DNA of 64,000 bases from Paenibacillus sp. PL91 (GTDB taxonomy: Bacteria > Bacillota > Bacilli > Paenibacillales > Paenibacillaceae): contig NZ_JABBYG020000007.1 in the NCBI RefSeq assembly GCF_012935325.2, forward strand, positions 186,001-250,000. The letters are read 5' to 3'. Below the pieces are notes generated by a model. The model worked only from the letters and a program-made list of their open reading frames with translations. It was not told the DNA's origin and did no database searches. Position 1 is the stretch's first letter; the number at the start of each line of letters is the position of its first letter. The translations under genes and the position numbers were made by a program. Shown piece after piece: positions 16,882-24,486 of the stretch.

Positions 16882-17325
16882 ATGCGGATGTACGCGAATG
16901 CTCATTTCAAAAGCTTGCTGCTGAATCTGTTTCTAACCGTACTCGGCTTAGGCTACGCGCTTATTATGGGGTGGCTATTGTTTTACCGAAATCGCTATTT
17001 TGGCGAAGGATACAGCTATAATCTCGTTCCTCTCTTTACGATAAAAAAATATATCGTTCATTATGATCATTTCAATTTTGATATCTGGTTTAAAAACTTA
17101 TTCGGAAATATCGTTTTATTTATTCCGATTGGACTTTTTTTGCCTCTATTAAATAAAAAATATAAACATGTGCTCGCGCTTGCCGGAGCCTCCATCTTGC
17201 TTATAACAATCGTCGAGCTTGCGCAAATGCTGACACGGGTAGGCAGCTTCGATATCGATGATATTATTCTAAATACGTTCGGAGCGCTGATAGGCTTGCT
17301 GCTGGTCAAGTTTGTTGTCCGTTAG
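16882..17325 (+). CDS. VanZ family membrane protein
   Basis: This 147-residue protein has four hydrophobic helices. The VanZ signature is visible in the second half: NLFGNIVLFIPIGLFLPLL and, at the end, SFDIDDIILNTFGALIGLLL. VanZ itself gives low-level teicoplanin resistance, but most family members, including this one, have no known role and lie outside resistance clusters. It follows the phosphoesterase by three bases and is probably cotranscribed. It is AT-richer than its neighbours. Confidence 0.88.
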   Translation: MRMYANAHFKSLLLNLFLTVLGLGYALIMGWLLFYRNRYFGEGYSYNLVPLFTIKKYIVHYDHFNFDIWFKNLFGNIVLFIPIGLFLPLLNKKYKHVLALAGASILLITIVELAQMLTRVGSFDIDDIILNTFGALIGLLLVKFVVR

Positions 17326-17403
17326 GCTCTGTGATTCGCATATCCATTAATGTTAAACTAAAAGCAACGACTTGGAATAAGGCAACGAAAGGAAGAATGA
17401 CCA

Positions 17404-18465
17404 TTGAGTAAATTTTGGAGTCCATTGACCGCTTCGCTCGTACCGTATGTGCCAGGCGAACAGCCGAAGGATAAAACGTACATTAAACTGAATACGAATG
17501 AAAATCCTTATCCGCCCTCCCCGAAAGTAATCGATGCTATCAAAGCAGCGGCGAACGCTGATCTTCGCCTGTATCCTGATCCTACCTGCGAGGGGCTTGT
17601 ACAAGCTGCTGCGAGCTATTACGGCCTGCCTGCTGAGCAAGTGTTTGTAGGAAACGGCTCGGACGAAATTTTGGCGTTTGCGTTTGCAGCTTTCTTCGAT
17701 CCAGCGAAAAAGCTGCTGTTCCCGGATATTACGTACAGCTTCTATAAGGTGTATGCGAAGCTCTATGGCTTGCAGACAGAGCTGGTTCCGCTGGACGAGC
17801 AGTTTCATGTGCAGGTGGAAGCCTACGCTTCGGACAACGGCGGCATCGTAATTCCGAATCCGAATGCGCCGACAGCGGAGCTGATTCCGCTCGAGAGCAT
17901 CCGTAAGCTGCTTGCCAGCAATCCGAATCAAGCTGTCATTATTGACGAGGCTTATATCGATTTTGGAGGGCAATCGGCCATCGAGCTGATTAAGGACTAC
18001 CCGAATTTGCTCGTTGTGCAGACGCTCTCGAAATCACGTTCACTTGCAGGACTTCGCGTCGGCTTTGCCTTTGGCAGCGAGGAGCTGATCGAAGGACTGA
18101 ATCGGATCAAAAATTCATTTAATTCGTATACGCTTGATCGGCTCGCCTTAGCTGGCGCCATCGCTTCGCTTGAGGACGATGCTTATTTCCGTGAAACGAC
18201 AGCAAAGGTGATTGCTACACGCGAGAGGGTGACGGAGCGGCTGCTAGCTGACGGCTTCAAGGTGACCGATTCGAAAGCGAACTTCGTCTTTATCTCGCAT
18301 CCTAGCATAGCGGCTGAATCCATTTTCCAGCAGCTGAGAGACAAGGGCGTGCTTGTGCGTTACTTCAATCAACCTCGCATTAATGGATATTTGCGGGTGA
18401 GCATTGGTACAGATGACGAGATGGATGCTTTTATTAAGGCGCTTCAAGAAATTGTAGGCGTGTAA
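17404..18465 (+). CDS. hisC: Histidinol-phosphate aminotransferase
   Basis: This is a PLP-dependent class II aminotransferase of histidine biosynthesis that converts imidazole-acetol phosphate and glutamate to histidinol phosphate. Visible features are the N-terminal KLNTNENPYPPSPKV, the cofactor region VGNGSDEIL, IIDEAYIDF, the PLP-lysine region TLSKSRSLAGLRVGF, and a C-terminal Arg in RVSIGT. The length of 353 residues is normal. The start is TTG at 17404, 8 bases after AAAGGAAG. It stands apart from other his genes and is followed by a small membrane protein overlapping its stop. The role could extend to aromatic aminotransfer, as in B. subtilis HisC. Confidence 0.93.
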   Translation: MSKFWSPLTASLVPYVPGEQPKDKTYIKLNTNENPYPPSPKVIDAIKAAANADLRLYPDPTCEGLVQAAASYYGLPAEQVFVGNGSDEILAFAFAAFFDPAKKLLFPDITYSFYKVYAKLYGLQTELVPLDEQFHVQVEAYASDNGGIVIPNPNAPTAELIPLESIRKLLASNPNQAVIIDEAYIDFGGQSAIELIKDYPNLLVVQTLSKSRSLAGLRVGFAFGSEELIEGLNRIKNSFNSYTLDRLALAGAIASLEDDAYFRETTAKVIATRERVTERLLADGFKVTDSKANFVFISHPSIAAESIFQQLRDKGVLVRYFNQPRINGYLRVSIGTDDEMDAFIKALQEIVGV

Positions 18466-18902
18466 TGGAAGAGGCGGCGAAGGAGCAGCTGTTGTTCAGA
18501 CGATCGATGAGGTTAGTCCTGCTGCTAAGTGCAATTTATGCTGTAGTCAGCAATGTCTTTCTGTATGCTGCCTACTTTAACAGCGGAATTGTAGAGTGGA
18601 GCTACCTCATTTGTGCAATAATGGTCATCGCATTCGTTGTGCCTATTGTCATGCTGTTTCGAAATCGGCATTGGTACTTCCCGGCCTTCATCTTCTTGTT
18701 CTGGATACCATTTAGCGTTCTGCTTGCTTTCATACTTAGTCAAGTGCTGCCGATATCGGACCATTATGCCGATTTTGGGCTGCTGCTCGTTTATTGCCTT
18801 ATTTTGAATGTAGTCGTTATGGTGCTGAGCATCGTTTTAGGCATAATCATCAATACGGGTTGGATCCTTTGGCAACGAATAAACGACTCCAAAAAGCAAT
18901 AA
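18465..18902 (+). CDS. Small four-helix membrane protein, unknown
   Basis: I do not recognise a family. The 145 residues form four hydrophobic segments (LVLLLSAIYAVVSNVFLYAAYF, WSYLICAIMVIAFVVPIVMLF, FPAFIFLFWIPFSVLLAFIL, and a long C-terminal one from LLLVYCLILN to INTGWILW) with a charged N-terminus MEEAAKEQ. Its ATG overlaps the hisC stop (TAATG), so it is translationally coupled to hisC, although no functional link is obvious. A strong terminator follows. Confidence 0.72.
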   Translation: MEEAAKEQLLFRRSMRLVLLLSAIYAVVSNVFLYAAYFNSGIVEWSYLICAIMVIAFVVPIVMLFRNRHWYFPAFIFLFWIPFSVLLAFILSQVLPISDHYADFGLLLVYCLILNVVVMVLSIVLGIIINTGWILWQRINDSKKQ

Positions 18903-18909
18903 TTACCTA

Positions 18910-18957
18910 AGCTGTGCATGTATCTCCTCAAAAAAGGAGCATGCACGGCTTTTTTTG
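18910..18957 (+). terminator. Intrinsic terminator
   Basis: AGCTGTGCATG pairs with CATGCACGGCT; an inner CTCC/GGAG hairpin extends the stem, and a run of seven T follows. It ends the hisC transcript. Confidence 0.9.
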
Positions 18958-18974
18958 TTCCAATAGCTTGTACC

Positions 18975-19003
18975 TTGACATTTTGGCTGATCCGTCTTAC
19001 AAT
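18975..19003 (+). promoter_or_regulatory. Sigma-A promoter of the tetR-SMR operon
   Basis: TTGACA (18975-18980) and TACAAT (18998-19003) are separated by exactly 17 bases. The inverted repeat at 19017-19030 lies just downstream, at the transcription start. Confidence 0.85.
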
Positions 19004-19016
19004 TCTGTTAAACTAA

Positions 19017-19030
19017 CTAACGTTCGTTAG
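19017..19030 (+). promoter_or_regulatory. TetR-type operator
   Basis: A perfect inverted repeat CTAACG-TT-CGTTAG lies about 14 bases after the -10 box and about 37 bases before the TetR gene start. Palindromes of this ACTAACG..CGTTAG kind are common TetR/QacR-type operators. Autorepression is inferred. Confidence 0.72.
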
Positions 19031-19066
19031 GCAAGAGAACGGACAGGGCAGCAGGAGGGATAATGG

Positions 19067-19672
19067 ATGATCACTGGGCCTTCTACGGCGGAACGAATCA
19101 AGCAGGCAGCATTAACGATGTTCACGGAATCCGGTTATGAAGGAGCATCGTTATCAGAAATTGCCAAAGCGGTCGGCATCAAGACGCCGTCCATTTATGC
19201 GCATTATAAATCGAAGGAGCAGCTGTTCTTGCAGCTCATTCAAGAAGTAATCGCAGAAGAGCGGAAACAATATTTAGAGCTGCTTCAGGCCATCATGAAG
19301 GAGCCGATCAAGCAACAGGTCTATCGATTATTTGAGTTTTTTACCGATCTTAATCATTTGACGACCGGGCAGGCATTCTTGAAGCGGACCATTCTTGTAC
19401 CGCCCCGGCATTTGAGGGATCAACTGAGGCAGGATCTCATGCGCTATGAGAATGAGCTGACCGAAGGTCTTATAGAGGTGCTGCATAAAGGAGCATCCGA
19501 GGGATTGTTTAACCGTGAGGAGGAAGAGCGGCTGATCGCTACCTTCTATGTGTGTGTCGATGGCATTCTTGTCGAGAACCAATTATATGAGGAAGAGCTG
19601 TTCGAAAAAAGGAAGCGAATGGTGTGGCAATCATTATGGCAGCTTTGGACGATGACAGCGAGAGAGGATTGA
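19067..19672 (+). CDS. TetR family regulator (YvdT-like)
   Basis: This 201-residue repressor has the TetR helix-turn-helix at residues about 8-50 (AERIKQAALTMFTESGYEGASLSEIAKAVGIKTPSIYAHY region) and an all-helical ligand-binding domain. AGGAGGGA lies 7 bases before the ATG at 19067. It is the first gene of an operon with two small multidrug resistance (SMR) subunits, the same arrangement as B. subtilis yvdT-yvdS-yvdR. A perfect palindrome lies at its own promoter, so it probably represses the operon until an exported compound binds it. The ligand is unknown. Confidence 0.92.
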   Translation: MITGPSTAERIKQAALTMFTESGYEGASLSEIAKAVGIKTPSIYAHYKSKEQLFLQLIQEVIAEERKQYLELLQAIMKEPIKQQVYRLFEFFTDLNHLTTGQAFLKRTILVPPRHLRDQLRQDLMRYENELTEGLIEVLHKGASEGLFNREEEERLIATFYVCVDGILVENQLYEEELFEKRKRMVWQSLWQLWTMTARED

Positions 19673-19678
19673 AAAATC

Positions 19679-20107
19679 ATGCAGTGGATCTTTTTACTAT
19701 TAGCCGGCTTTCTGGAGGTTGGCTGGACTTTTGGTCTTAAATATTCAGAGGGCTTTACGCAGCTCGTTCCCAGCTTAGTGACGATTGTGCTGCTTGCGGC
19801 AAGCTTTATGCTGTTTGCCCGTGCGATGAGAACAATTGAGATCGGCGTTGCCTATGCGATGTTTACAGGGATCGGTACGGTCGGTACGGTCATAGCGGGT
19901 ATCCTTGTGCTGCATGAACCGGCTGATTTCTGGCGCTTGTTCTTTATAGCTTTATTGGTCGGAGGCATCGTTGGGCTTAAGCTCGTGTCGAAGGAGAAGC
20001 CGGCAGTTGCGACAGAGCAAGCGGAAATAGCTTCATCTATTCAGGAGCGGCAAGAAGCGTCAGCGGTAAGAGCTAACAACAAAGATCGTGAAAAGGTGGG
20101 AACGTAA
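19679..20107 (+). CDS. SMR family efflux subunit (long)
   Basis: This is a proton-coupled small multidrug resistance protein with four membrane helices and the essential Glu14 in GFLEVGW. The helix-3 packing motif is AYAMFTGIGTVGTV. At 142 residues it is about 35 longer than a standard SMR, because of a charged C-terminal tail (EKPAVATEQAEIASSIQERQ...). It starts six bases after the TetR stop. Paired SMRs such as YkkC/YkkD and YvdS/YvdR work as heterodimers with opposite membrane orientation, so this one should function with the next gene. The AYAMFTGIG sequence fits the SugE/Gdx side of the family, so guanidinium-type or quaternary amine export is possible. Confidence 0.92.
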   Translation: MQWIFLLLAGFLEVGWTFGLKYSEGFTQLVPSLVTIVLLAASFMLFARAMRTIEIGVAYAMFTGIGTVGTVIAGILVLHEPADFWRLFFIALLVGGIVGLKLVSKEKPAVATEQAEIASSIQERQEASAVRANNKDREKVGT

Positions 20108-20108
20108 C

Positions 20109-20432
20109 ATGGCTTGGGTCTTTTTAATTATATCCGGCTTAGGCGAGGTCGGTGGCGTTACCTTTATGAAGCTGTCAGACGGCTTCAAGAAATGGAAGGG
20201 AACCGTTGGGGCAATCGGAGCGGGCTTTGTCAGCTTTTTCTTCTTATCTAAAGCGCTGCAAACGATTCCGATCAGTACCGCTTACGGGATATGGACGGGG
20301 ATCGGTTCGATCGGCAGCGTATTGCTTGGGATGTTCTTTTTTGGCGAATCGCGGGATTGGCGTAAAATGTTGTTCTTATCCATGATTATTTCAGGCGTGA
20401 TTGGACTTAAGGTCGTAAGCGGCGGCCATTAG
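20109..20432 (+). CDS. SMR family efflux subunit (short)
   Basis: This is the second SMR subunit, 107 residues, with Glu13 in GLGEVGG, four membrane helices and the motif AYGIWTGIGSIGSV. I use the ATG at 20109, which follows AAAGGTGGGA at proper spacing and gives the standard N-terminus MAWVFLIISG; a start at 20088 would overlap the previous gene by 20 bases. It lies one base after the stop of its partner and should form a heterodimeric exporter with it. Confidence 0.93.
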   Translation: MAWVFLIISGLGEVGGVTFMKLSDGFKKWKGTVGAIGAGFVSFFFLSKALQTIPISTAYGIWTGIGSIGSVLLGMFFFGESRDWRKMLFLSMIISGVIGLKVVSGGH

Positions 20433-20448
20433 AACCGCTTGTACAGGA

Positions 20449-20496
20449 AGACCGCGATGAGAAGCTGGAAAGCTTTTTATCTCGGTCTTTATTTTT
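20449..20496 (+). terminator. Intrinsic terminator
   Basis: AAGACCGCGAT pairs with ATCTCGGTCTT, an inner GCT/AGC pair tightens the loop, and TATTTTT follows. It ends the tetR-SMR operon. Confidence 0.8.
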
Positions 20497-20562
20497 GCGC
20501 CTTGTAGTCTTACAATGAAAGAAAATAACAAATGTGGATAGAAAGAGAGTGAGCCGATCATC

Positions 20563-21240
20563 ATGGAGGAGAAACAGCTGGAGACGTTTATTTCACTAAC
20601 CAAGCAATCGCTGCTCTCGGATCTTACGCTGAACAGCATCGATCCTGTGAATCCGGTTCGTGTGGATGAGGTGCCGCAAGGCTGGGAGCTGCTGGGTGCT
20701 GGCAATTACGCTGGCGTATTTACTCATCGAAATTATCCGGATATAGCCGTGAAAGTATATGCGCCAGGACGGGAAGGCTGGGACAGCGAATGCGAGGTCT
20801 ACCGTTTAATCGGCAATCATCCTGCCTATTCGATGTGTTACCACGCTGGGGAGCATAATGGCCATTACTATTTAATTTTAAAGCGATTAAAAGGAAAGAC
20901 CTTATATCAATGCATCATCGATGGGGTAGCGATTCCGACCAAGGTTATTGAAGACATCGATCAAGCGCTTGATTACGCACGCTCCCGCGGATTGTTTCCT
21001 CATGACGTGCATGGGAAAAATGTAATGGTGAAGGAGGGTCGCGGCATCGTTCTTGATATTTCTGATTTTTTGAAGGAAGAGCCTTGTACGATGTGGGATG
21101 ATTTAAAAAAAGCTTACAATAAGATCTACATGCCCTTCTTGTCCAAAAAGCCGAGACCCGTCCCTGAATGGGTGCTCAACGGTGTTCGCAAAGGCTATCG
21201 CTGGATGCGAAGCTCTTCTGTAGTGGGACGCTCGTCTTAG
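20563..21240 (+). CDS. yrzF: YrzF-like protein kinase fold protein
   Basis: This 225-residue soluble protein resembles B. subtilis YrzF, a putative serine/threonine kinase. The kinase elements in order are a glycine loop GAGNYAGVF (about residues 46-54), the Lys in IAVKVY, a catalytic loop PHDVHGKNVMV with Asp and Asn spaced as in HRDxxxxN, and an Asp-Phe pair in VLDISDFL in place of DFG. The C-terminal lobe is short. GAGAGTGAG is the likely ribosome site. Activity is inferred from family features; the substrate is unknown. It is monocistronic, facing a small minus-strand gene across a hairpin. Confidence 0.85.
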   Translation: MEEKQLETFISLTKQSLLSDLTLNSIDPVNPVRVDEVPQGWELLGAGNYAGVFTHRNYPDIAVKVYAPGREGWDSECEVYRLIGNHPAYSMCYHAGEHNGHYYLILKRLKGKTLYQCIIDGVAIPTKVIEDIDQALDYARSRGLFPHDVHGKNVMVKEGRGIVLDISDFLKEEPCTMWDDLKKAYNKIYMPFLSKKPRPVPEWVLNGVRKGYRWMRSSSVVGRSS

Positions 21241-21252
21241 CTGAATAACCGA

Positions 21253-21298
21253 AGCAGCGGCTGCTCATCTTGAGCAGCCGCTGCCAGGCAATCTTTTT
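21253..21298 (+). terminator. Stem-loop terminator between convergent genes
   Basis: A perfect 14-bp stem (GCAGCGGCTGCTCA with TGAGCAGCCGCTGC) has a 3-base loop. The T run (TTTTTT) starts only about 9 bases after the stem, so it may be weak or work with accessory factors. Confidence 0.65.
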
Positions 21299-21312
21299 TG
21301 AAAACCCTCGCA

Positions 21313-21522
21313 TCAATGCTCTTCATCGAAAGCGTCAAGCAGCACCTTGGCGAGATCGGCGTCCTTTTTAAGCACATGAATCCGTCTCAAGGAATTGCCT
21401 TCAATGGTAATTTTGGATTTCAATCCATTTGCTTTGAAATGGGCCTGCAACCGGTCAATCAGCTCCGATCTAGAACCCCCTTCTGTACGAACGGGTATCC
21501 AACGATTCCAAAATAATGCCAT
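21313..21522 (-). CDS. Small conserved-looking cytoplasmic protein, 69 aa
   Basis: I cannot name this protein. It begins MALFWNRWIPVRTEGGSRSE and continues with an amphipathic helix (ELIDRLQAHFKANG) and an alternating strand region (KSKITIEGNSLRRIHVLKKD), then a helix ending DAFDEEH; the layout resembles a DUF2007-like signal-transducer fold, but this is a weak guess. The translation signal is excellent: AAGGAGGTGACGCAAA directly before the ATG. It is convergent with the YrzF-like gene and stands alone. Confidence 0.75.
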   Translation of the reverse strand: MALFWNRWIPVRTEGGSRSELIDRLQAHFKANGLKSKITIEGNSLRRIHVLKKDADLAKVLLDAFDEEH

Positions 21523-21751
21523 TTTGCGTCACCTCCTTAACGTTTTACATAGTAAAACCGACTTAGGAAGCATGTGCTTTCCGGCTTGGATGGTCAAACC
21601 GAAGTGAGACTGCACATTCATATTTATTCAGTGAAAGCGTTCAAACATGACAGTGAATCAAAAAATACTTTCATGCGCGATCCAAAATCTGAGGGGGAAT
21701 AACTGTCTTGGCCATGCCGCATGCTAAGAAAGTAACTTGGCGACCTGACTA

Positions 21752-21780
21752 TTGACAAACTTAACTGTAACTGATAAAAT
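21752..21780 (+). promoter_or_regulatory. Sigma-A promoter of the rrf2 gene
   Basis: TTGACA (21752-21757) and TAAAAT (21775-21780) are separated by 17 bases. The -10 box lies inside the palindrome described next. Confidence 0.85.
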
Positions 21781-21786
21781 TACAGT
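21764..21786 (+). promoter_or_regulatory. Rrf2-type operator over the -10 box
   Basis: The inverted repeat ACTGTAA-N9-TTACAGT spans the spacer and -10 of the promoter. Its size and position fit autorepression by the Rrf2 regulator encoded 25 bases downstream. Confidence 0.72.
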
Positions 21787-21810
21787 ACAAAGCAGGGAGG
21801 CCCTTAAACA

Positions 21811-22230
21811 GTGAACAGCGAATTTACGATTGCCGTACACAGTCTCGTTTACTTGGCTTATTTACCGGAGAAAATGGCTAGCAGCGATATGATTGCCGAC
21901 AATGTCGGCACGCACTCTGCTCGCGTTCGTAAGGTAATGAGTGGTTTGCGCCGCAGTGGATATGTGGATACGCGTGAAGGATCGGGAGGCGGCTACAGGC
22001 TGACCATTGATCCGAATGTGGTCACATTGGCCGACATCTATCGAGTGATGGCACAAGGCTCGCTTATTCCGAGCTGGTGCTCGGGCAATCCAGAGATGGA
22101 TTGTGTCGTTGGATCGAATATGAATCAAGTGATGTTCGGTATTTTTTGCACAGCGGAGAAGCAGCTCGAGAGCCATTTTAGCGCGATAACGATTCAAGAT
22201 GTATTGAAGCAAATTCACGCATGCGGTTAG
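21811..22230 (+). CDS. Rrf2 family transcriptional regulator (YwnA-like)
   Basis: This 139-residue regulator has the Rrf2 winged helix: a recognition helix in THSARVRKVMSGLRRSG and the family wing GYVDTREGSGGGYRL. Cysteines at 90, 98, 113 and 138 lie in the region where IscR/NsrR relatives bind an iron-sulfur cluster, but the spacing C-x7-C-x14-C differs from the usual C-x5-C-x7-C. Redox sensing is therefore possible but unproven. The start is GTG at 21811, after GGGAGG. A perfect palindrome covers its own promoter. Thioredoxin follows 73 bases downstream and may be coregulated. Confidence 0.9.
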   Translation: MNSEFTIAVHSLVYLAYLPEKMASSDMIADNVGTHSARVRKVMSGLRRSGYVDTREGSGGGYRLTIDPNVVTLADIYRVMAQGSLIPSWCSGNPEMDCVVGSNMNQVMFGIFCTAEKQLESHFSAITIQDVLKQIHACG

Positions 22231-22303
22231 CAAATAATGATTCAATAAGCGGTGAGACGGGTATTCCCTTTATCATACACATTGTTTGGAGAGGATGATT
22301 GAA

Positions 22304-22615
22304 ATGGCAGTAGCATTGACGAAAGAAAACTTTAACGAAAGCATTCAAAACGGCGTTTCCCTTGTTGATTTCTGGGCACCTTGGTGCGGACCTTGCAAAA
22401 TGCAGCTTCCAATCGTTGAGGAGCTTTCCACTGAGCTTGAAGGTCAAGCTGTAATCGCAAAAATCAACGTTGACGAGCAGCCTGAATTGGCTTCGCAATT
22501 CGGCGTAATGAGTATCCCGACATTGATTTTGTTCAAAGACGGCCAACCCGTTGACAAAATGGTCGGCGTTCAAAGCAAAGATGCTTTGAAAGCAAAAATC
22601 TCCGGTCAGATGTAA
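22304..22615 (+). CDS. trxA: Thioredoxin
   Basis: This 103-residue disulfide reductase has the canonical active site WAPWCGPCKM near residue 30 and the cis-proline loop SIPTLILF. GGAGAGGATGA lies about 6 bases before the ATG at 22304; the in-frame ATG at 22286 sits before that site and is rejected. It lies downstream of an Rrf2 regulator and could also serve as reductant for the thiol peroxidase at 9.7 kb. It may be a second thioredoxin in the genome. Confidence 0.95.
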   Translation: MAVALTKENFNESIQNGVSLVDFWAPWCGPCKMQLPIVEELSTELEGQAVIAKINVDEQPELASQFGVMSIPTLILFKDGQPVDKMVGVQSKDALKAKISGQM

Positions 22616-22831
22616 GCAACCTTTTGAAACAAATAAACGTCTAAGTATCGTCTGGTTATCAGTCCTTGGCTGGTTTCTGGGCGATATTTTTTTTCGAAAA
22701 TTGTTCCATCTATCAATCAGAAAATACTAATAATATCCATGAAAGCGATGAGAATATCGCGTAAAATGACCATTTTTTACACATTTTCACAATCGTTTCT
22801 GTTGCTTTCTAATAGAGGTATCTAGTAGAAT

Positions 22832-22840
22832 TGGTATAAT
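22832..22840 (+). promoter_or_regulatory. Extended -10 promoter of the glycosylation cassette
   Basis: TGGTATAAT is an extended -10 element (TGnTATAAT) about 48 bases before the GT2 start. No good -35 box is seen, which is usual for this promoter type. Confidence 0.55.
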
Positions 22841-22887
22841 TGTGCGCATCGGCGTGTCAAAACTATGATTTATGGAGTGGTGATGTA

Positions 22888-23670
22888 GTGAACGCAGTCA
22901 TTACGAAAAAGGACAGTACGGTTACCGGAGAGTCCCTGCGGCAAGGATTGACGTCTTCTAAAATTTTGATCATTATTCCGGCTTATAACGAAGAGCACAG
23001 CATAAGCCATGTGATTCATGATGTGAAGACCTATTGCCCATCTGCTCATATACTGGTCATCAATGATGGCTCAAAGGATCGTACGCGCGAGGTTGCAGAA
23101 GCGAACGGTGCAGCTGTTATCACCCTTCCGACTAATCTAGGAATCGGCGGCGCTATGCAGACCGGATATCGTTACGCTCATCGCTATGGCTATGATGTTG
23201 CCGTTCAAGTGGATGGAGATGGGCAGCATAAAGCGGAGCAGCTTCATCTTATTTTAGAGCCCGTGCTTAGCGGAAAAGCGGATTTGGCGATTGGCTCGCG
23301 TTTCATTGAACAAACGGGCTTCCTGTCTTCGGCGACGCGGAGAGTCGGAATCAAAATTTTATCTACGATCGTCAGCGCTATGACACACAAGCGTGTCCTG
23401 GATGTGACCTCAGGATTCCGTGCTGCCAATAAGCGGGCGATTTCGGTATTTCAAAGCGATTATGCAACAGATTATCCAGAGGTGGATTCAATCGTGCTTA
23501 TACACCGCAGCGGCTTGCGTACGAGCGAGGTTGCTGTAGTCATGGAGGCGCGCACGGGCGGAACATCGTCCATCAATGCGATGCGTTCGGTGTACTATAT
23601 GGTTAAAGTAACGCTGTCGCTGTTCATTCGCAGCTTGAAAGCAACAAAGCCGGTTGAGATTCAATCGTAG
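22888..23670 (+). CDS. Family 2 glycosyltransferase (polyprenyl-phosphate sugar transferase)
   Basis: This 260-residue GT2 enzyme resembles dolichol-phosphate mannose synthase and should transfer a sugar from a nucleotide donor to undecaprenyl phosphate on the cytoplasmic face. The GT-A motifs are IIIPAYNEEHSISH, VINDGSKDRTREVAE, GIGGAMQTGYRYA and the metal-binding QVDGDGQH; SGFRAANKRAI is typical of this group. It lacks the two C-terminal membrane helices of CsbB/GtrB. The GTG at 22888 follows GGAGTGGTGA and gives MNAVITKKD; an upstream frame exists but has no site. It heads a cassette with DUF2304, an EamA-like carrier and a GT39 protein. Confidence 0.9.
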   Translation: MNAVITKKDSTVTGESLRQGLTSSKILIIIPAYNEEHSISHVIHDVKTYCPSAHILVINDGSKDRTREVAEANGAAVITLPTNLGIGGAMQTGYRYAHRYGYDVAVQVDGDGQHKAEQLHLILEPVLSGKADLAIGSRFIEQTGFLSSATRRVGIKILSTIVSAMTHKRVLDVTSGFRAANKRAISVFQSDYATDYPEVDSIVLIHRSGLRTSEVAVVMEARTGGTSSINAMRSVYYMVKVTLSLFIRSLKATKPVEIQS

Positions 23671-23733
23671 AGGAAACATAATGTTTACGGGAGAGGTTAC
23701 GCTTCGCAAACTAAGGTTCATGCTTACGAAGTG

Positions 23734-23750
23734 AGTTTGCTTCGCAAACT
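23734..23750 (+). repeat. Small hairpin and direct repeat before DUF2304
   Basis: AGTTTGC-TTC-GCAAACT forms a 7-bp hairpin. The 12-mer GCTTCGCAAACT occurs twice, at 23701-23712 and 23739-23750, in the 96 bases between the GT2 and DUF2304 genes. Confidence 0.6.
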
Positions 23751-23766
23751 TTAAGGAGGATACACC

Positions 23767-24111
23767 ATGCAAGCCTTGTGGATTATCACAAGTGTCGTTT
23801 TTTTGTTTGTACTTATTATGCTGATTAACCGCCGATTACTGCGCGAGCAGTATTCCATGCTATGGCTGTTGTTTGGCGTAGTGATGCTGATTTTGTCCGT
23901 ACGTGTCCAAATTATTGATACGCTTGCACATGCCATTGGCATTAATTACGCGCCAGCTTTGTTGTTTCTCGTCGGTATCTTATTTTGCATCGCATTGATT
24001 CTTCATCTTACAGTCATCGTTTCCAAATTATCGGAGAAGGTTATTCGCCTGACGCAAGAGCTTGGTATTTTGCATCACGAATTACACGAACGCAAAAGGT
24101 CGGATTCCTAA
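23767..24111 (+). CDS. DUF2304 family membrane protein
   Basis: This 114-residue protein has three hydrophobic helices (ALWIITSVVFLFVLIMLI, MLWLLFGVVMLILSV, ALLFLVGILFCIALILHLTVIV) and a C-terminal amphipathic/coiled tail (KLSEKVIRLTQELGILHHELHERK). This is the DUF2304 pattern; members are usually encoded next to GT2 polyprenyl-phosphate glycosyltransferases, as here. Since the GT2 lacks its own membrane helices, DUF2304 may anchor or complete it. AAGGAGG precedes the ATG. The stop overlaps the next start (TAATG). Confidence 0.87.
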   Translation: MQALWIITSVVFLFVLIMLINRRLLREQYSMLWLLFGVVMLILSVRVQIIDTLAHAIGINYAPALLFLVGILFCIALILHLTVIVSKLSEKVIRLTQELGILHHELHERKRSDS

Positions 24112-24455
24112 TGGCATATATTGTATTGTTTTTTAATATTTTGCTTCTTGTTTCAGGTCAATTATTGTGGAAAACAGGTATGAACAAGATGGACACGGCC
24201 AAGGGCGATACGTGGGTATCGTTGCTGTGGTCGCCGCATATTTGGTCGGGGCTCGTATTATATGGCATTGCTACGGTTTTGTGGCTGTATGTTCTTAAAA
24301 AGCTGCCGCTTAGCTTAGCGTATCCGCTGCAAAGCTTGGCATATGTAATAGCGTTGGTAGCGGCTGTATTTATATTTCATGAATCGGTTCCGGTGCAGCG
24401 CTGGATTGGGGCTGCTATTATTTTGGCGGGTGTCATTGTACTCGCTTGGAAATAG
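24111..24455 (+). CDS. EamA/SMR-like small carrier (putative lipid-linked sugar flippase)
   Basis: This 114-residue membrane protein has four helices and resembles EamA/SMR half-transporters such as ArnE/ArnF, which move undecaprenyl-phosphate-linked sugars. Visible segments are YIVLFFNILLLVSGQLLWKTGM, SGLVLYGIATVLWLYVL, PLSLAYPLQSLAYVIALVAAVF and IGAAIILAGVIVLAW; the SLAYPLQSLAYV motif is typical of the ArnE-like group. The ATG at 24111 overlaps the DUF2304 stop, so I reject longer in-frame starts. The position between the GT2 and GT39 enzymes supports flipping of the sugar-lipid across the membrane. Confidence 0.85.
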   Translation: MAYIVLFFNILLLVSGQLLWKTGMNKMDTAKGDTWVSLLWSPHIWSGLVLYGIATVLWLYVLKKLPLSLAYPLQSLAYVIALVAAVFIFHESVPVQRWIGAAIILAGVIVLAWK

Positions 24456-24486
24456 GCGGTTTTAGGATTGAGGGGGATTAACGAAC

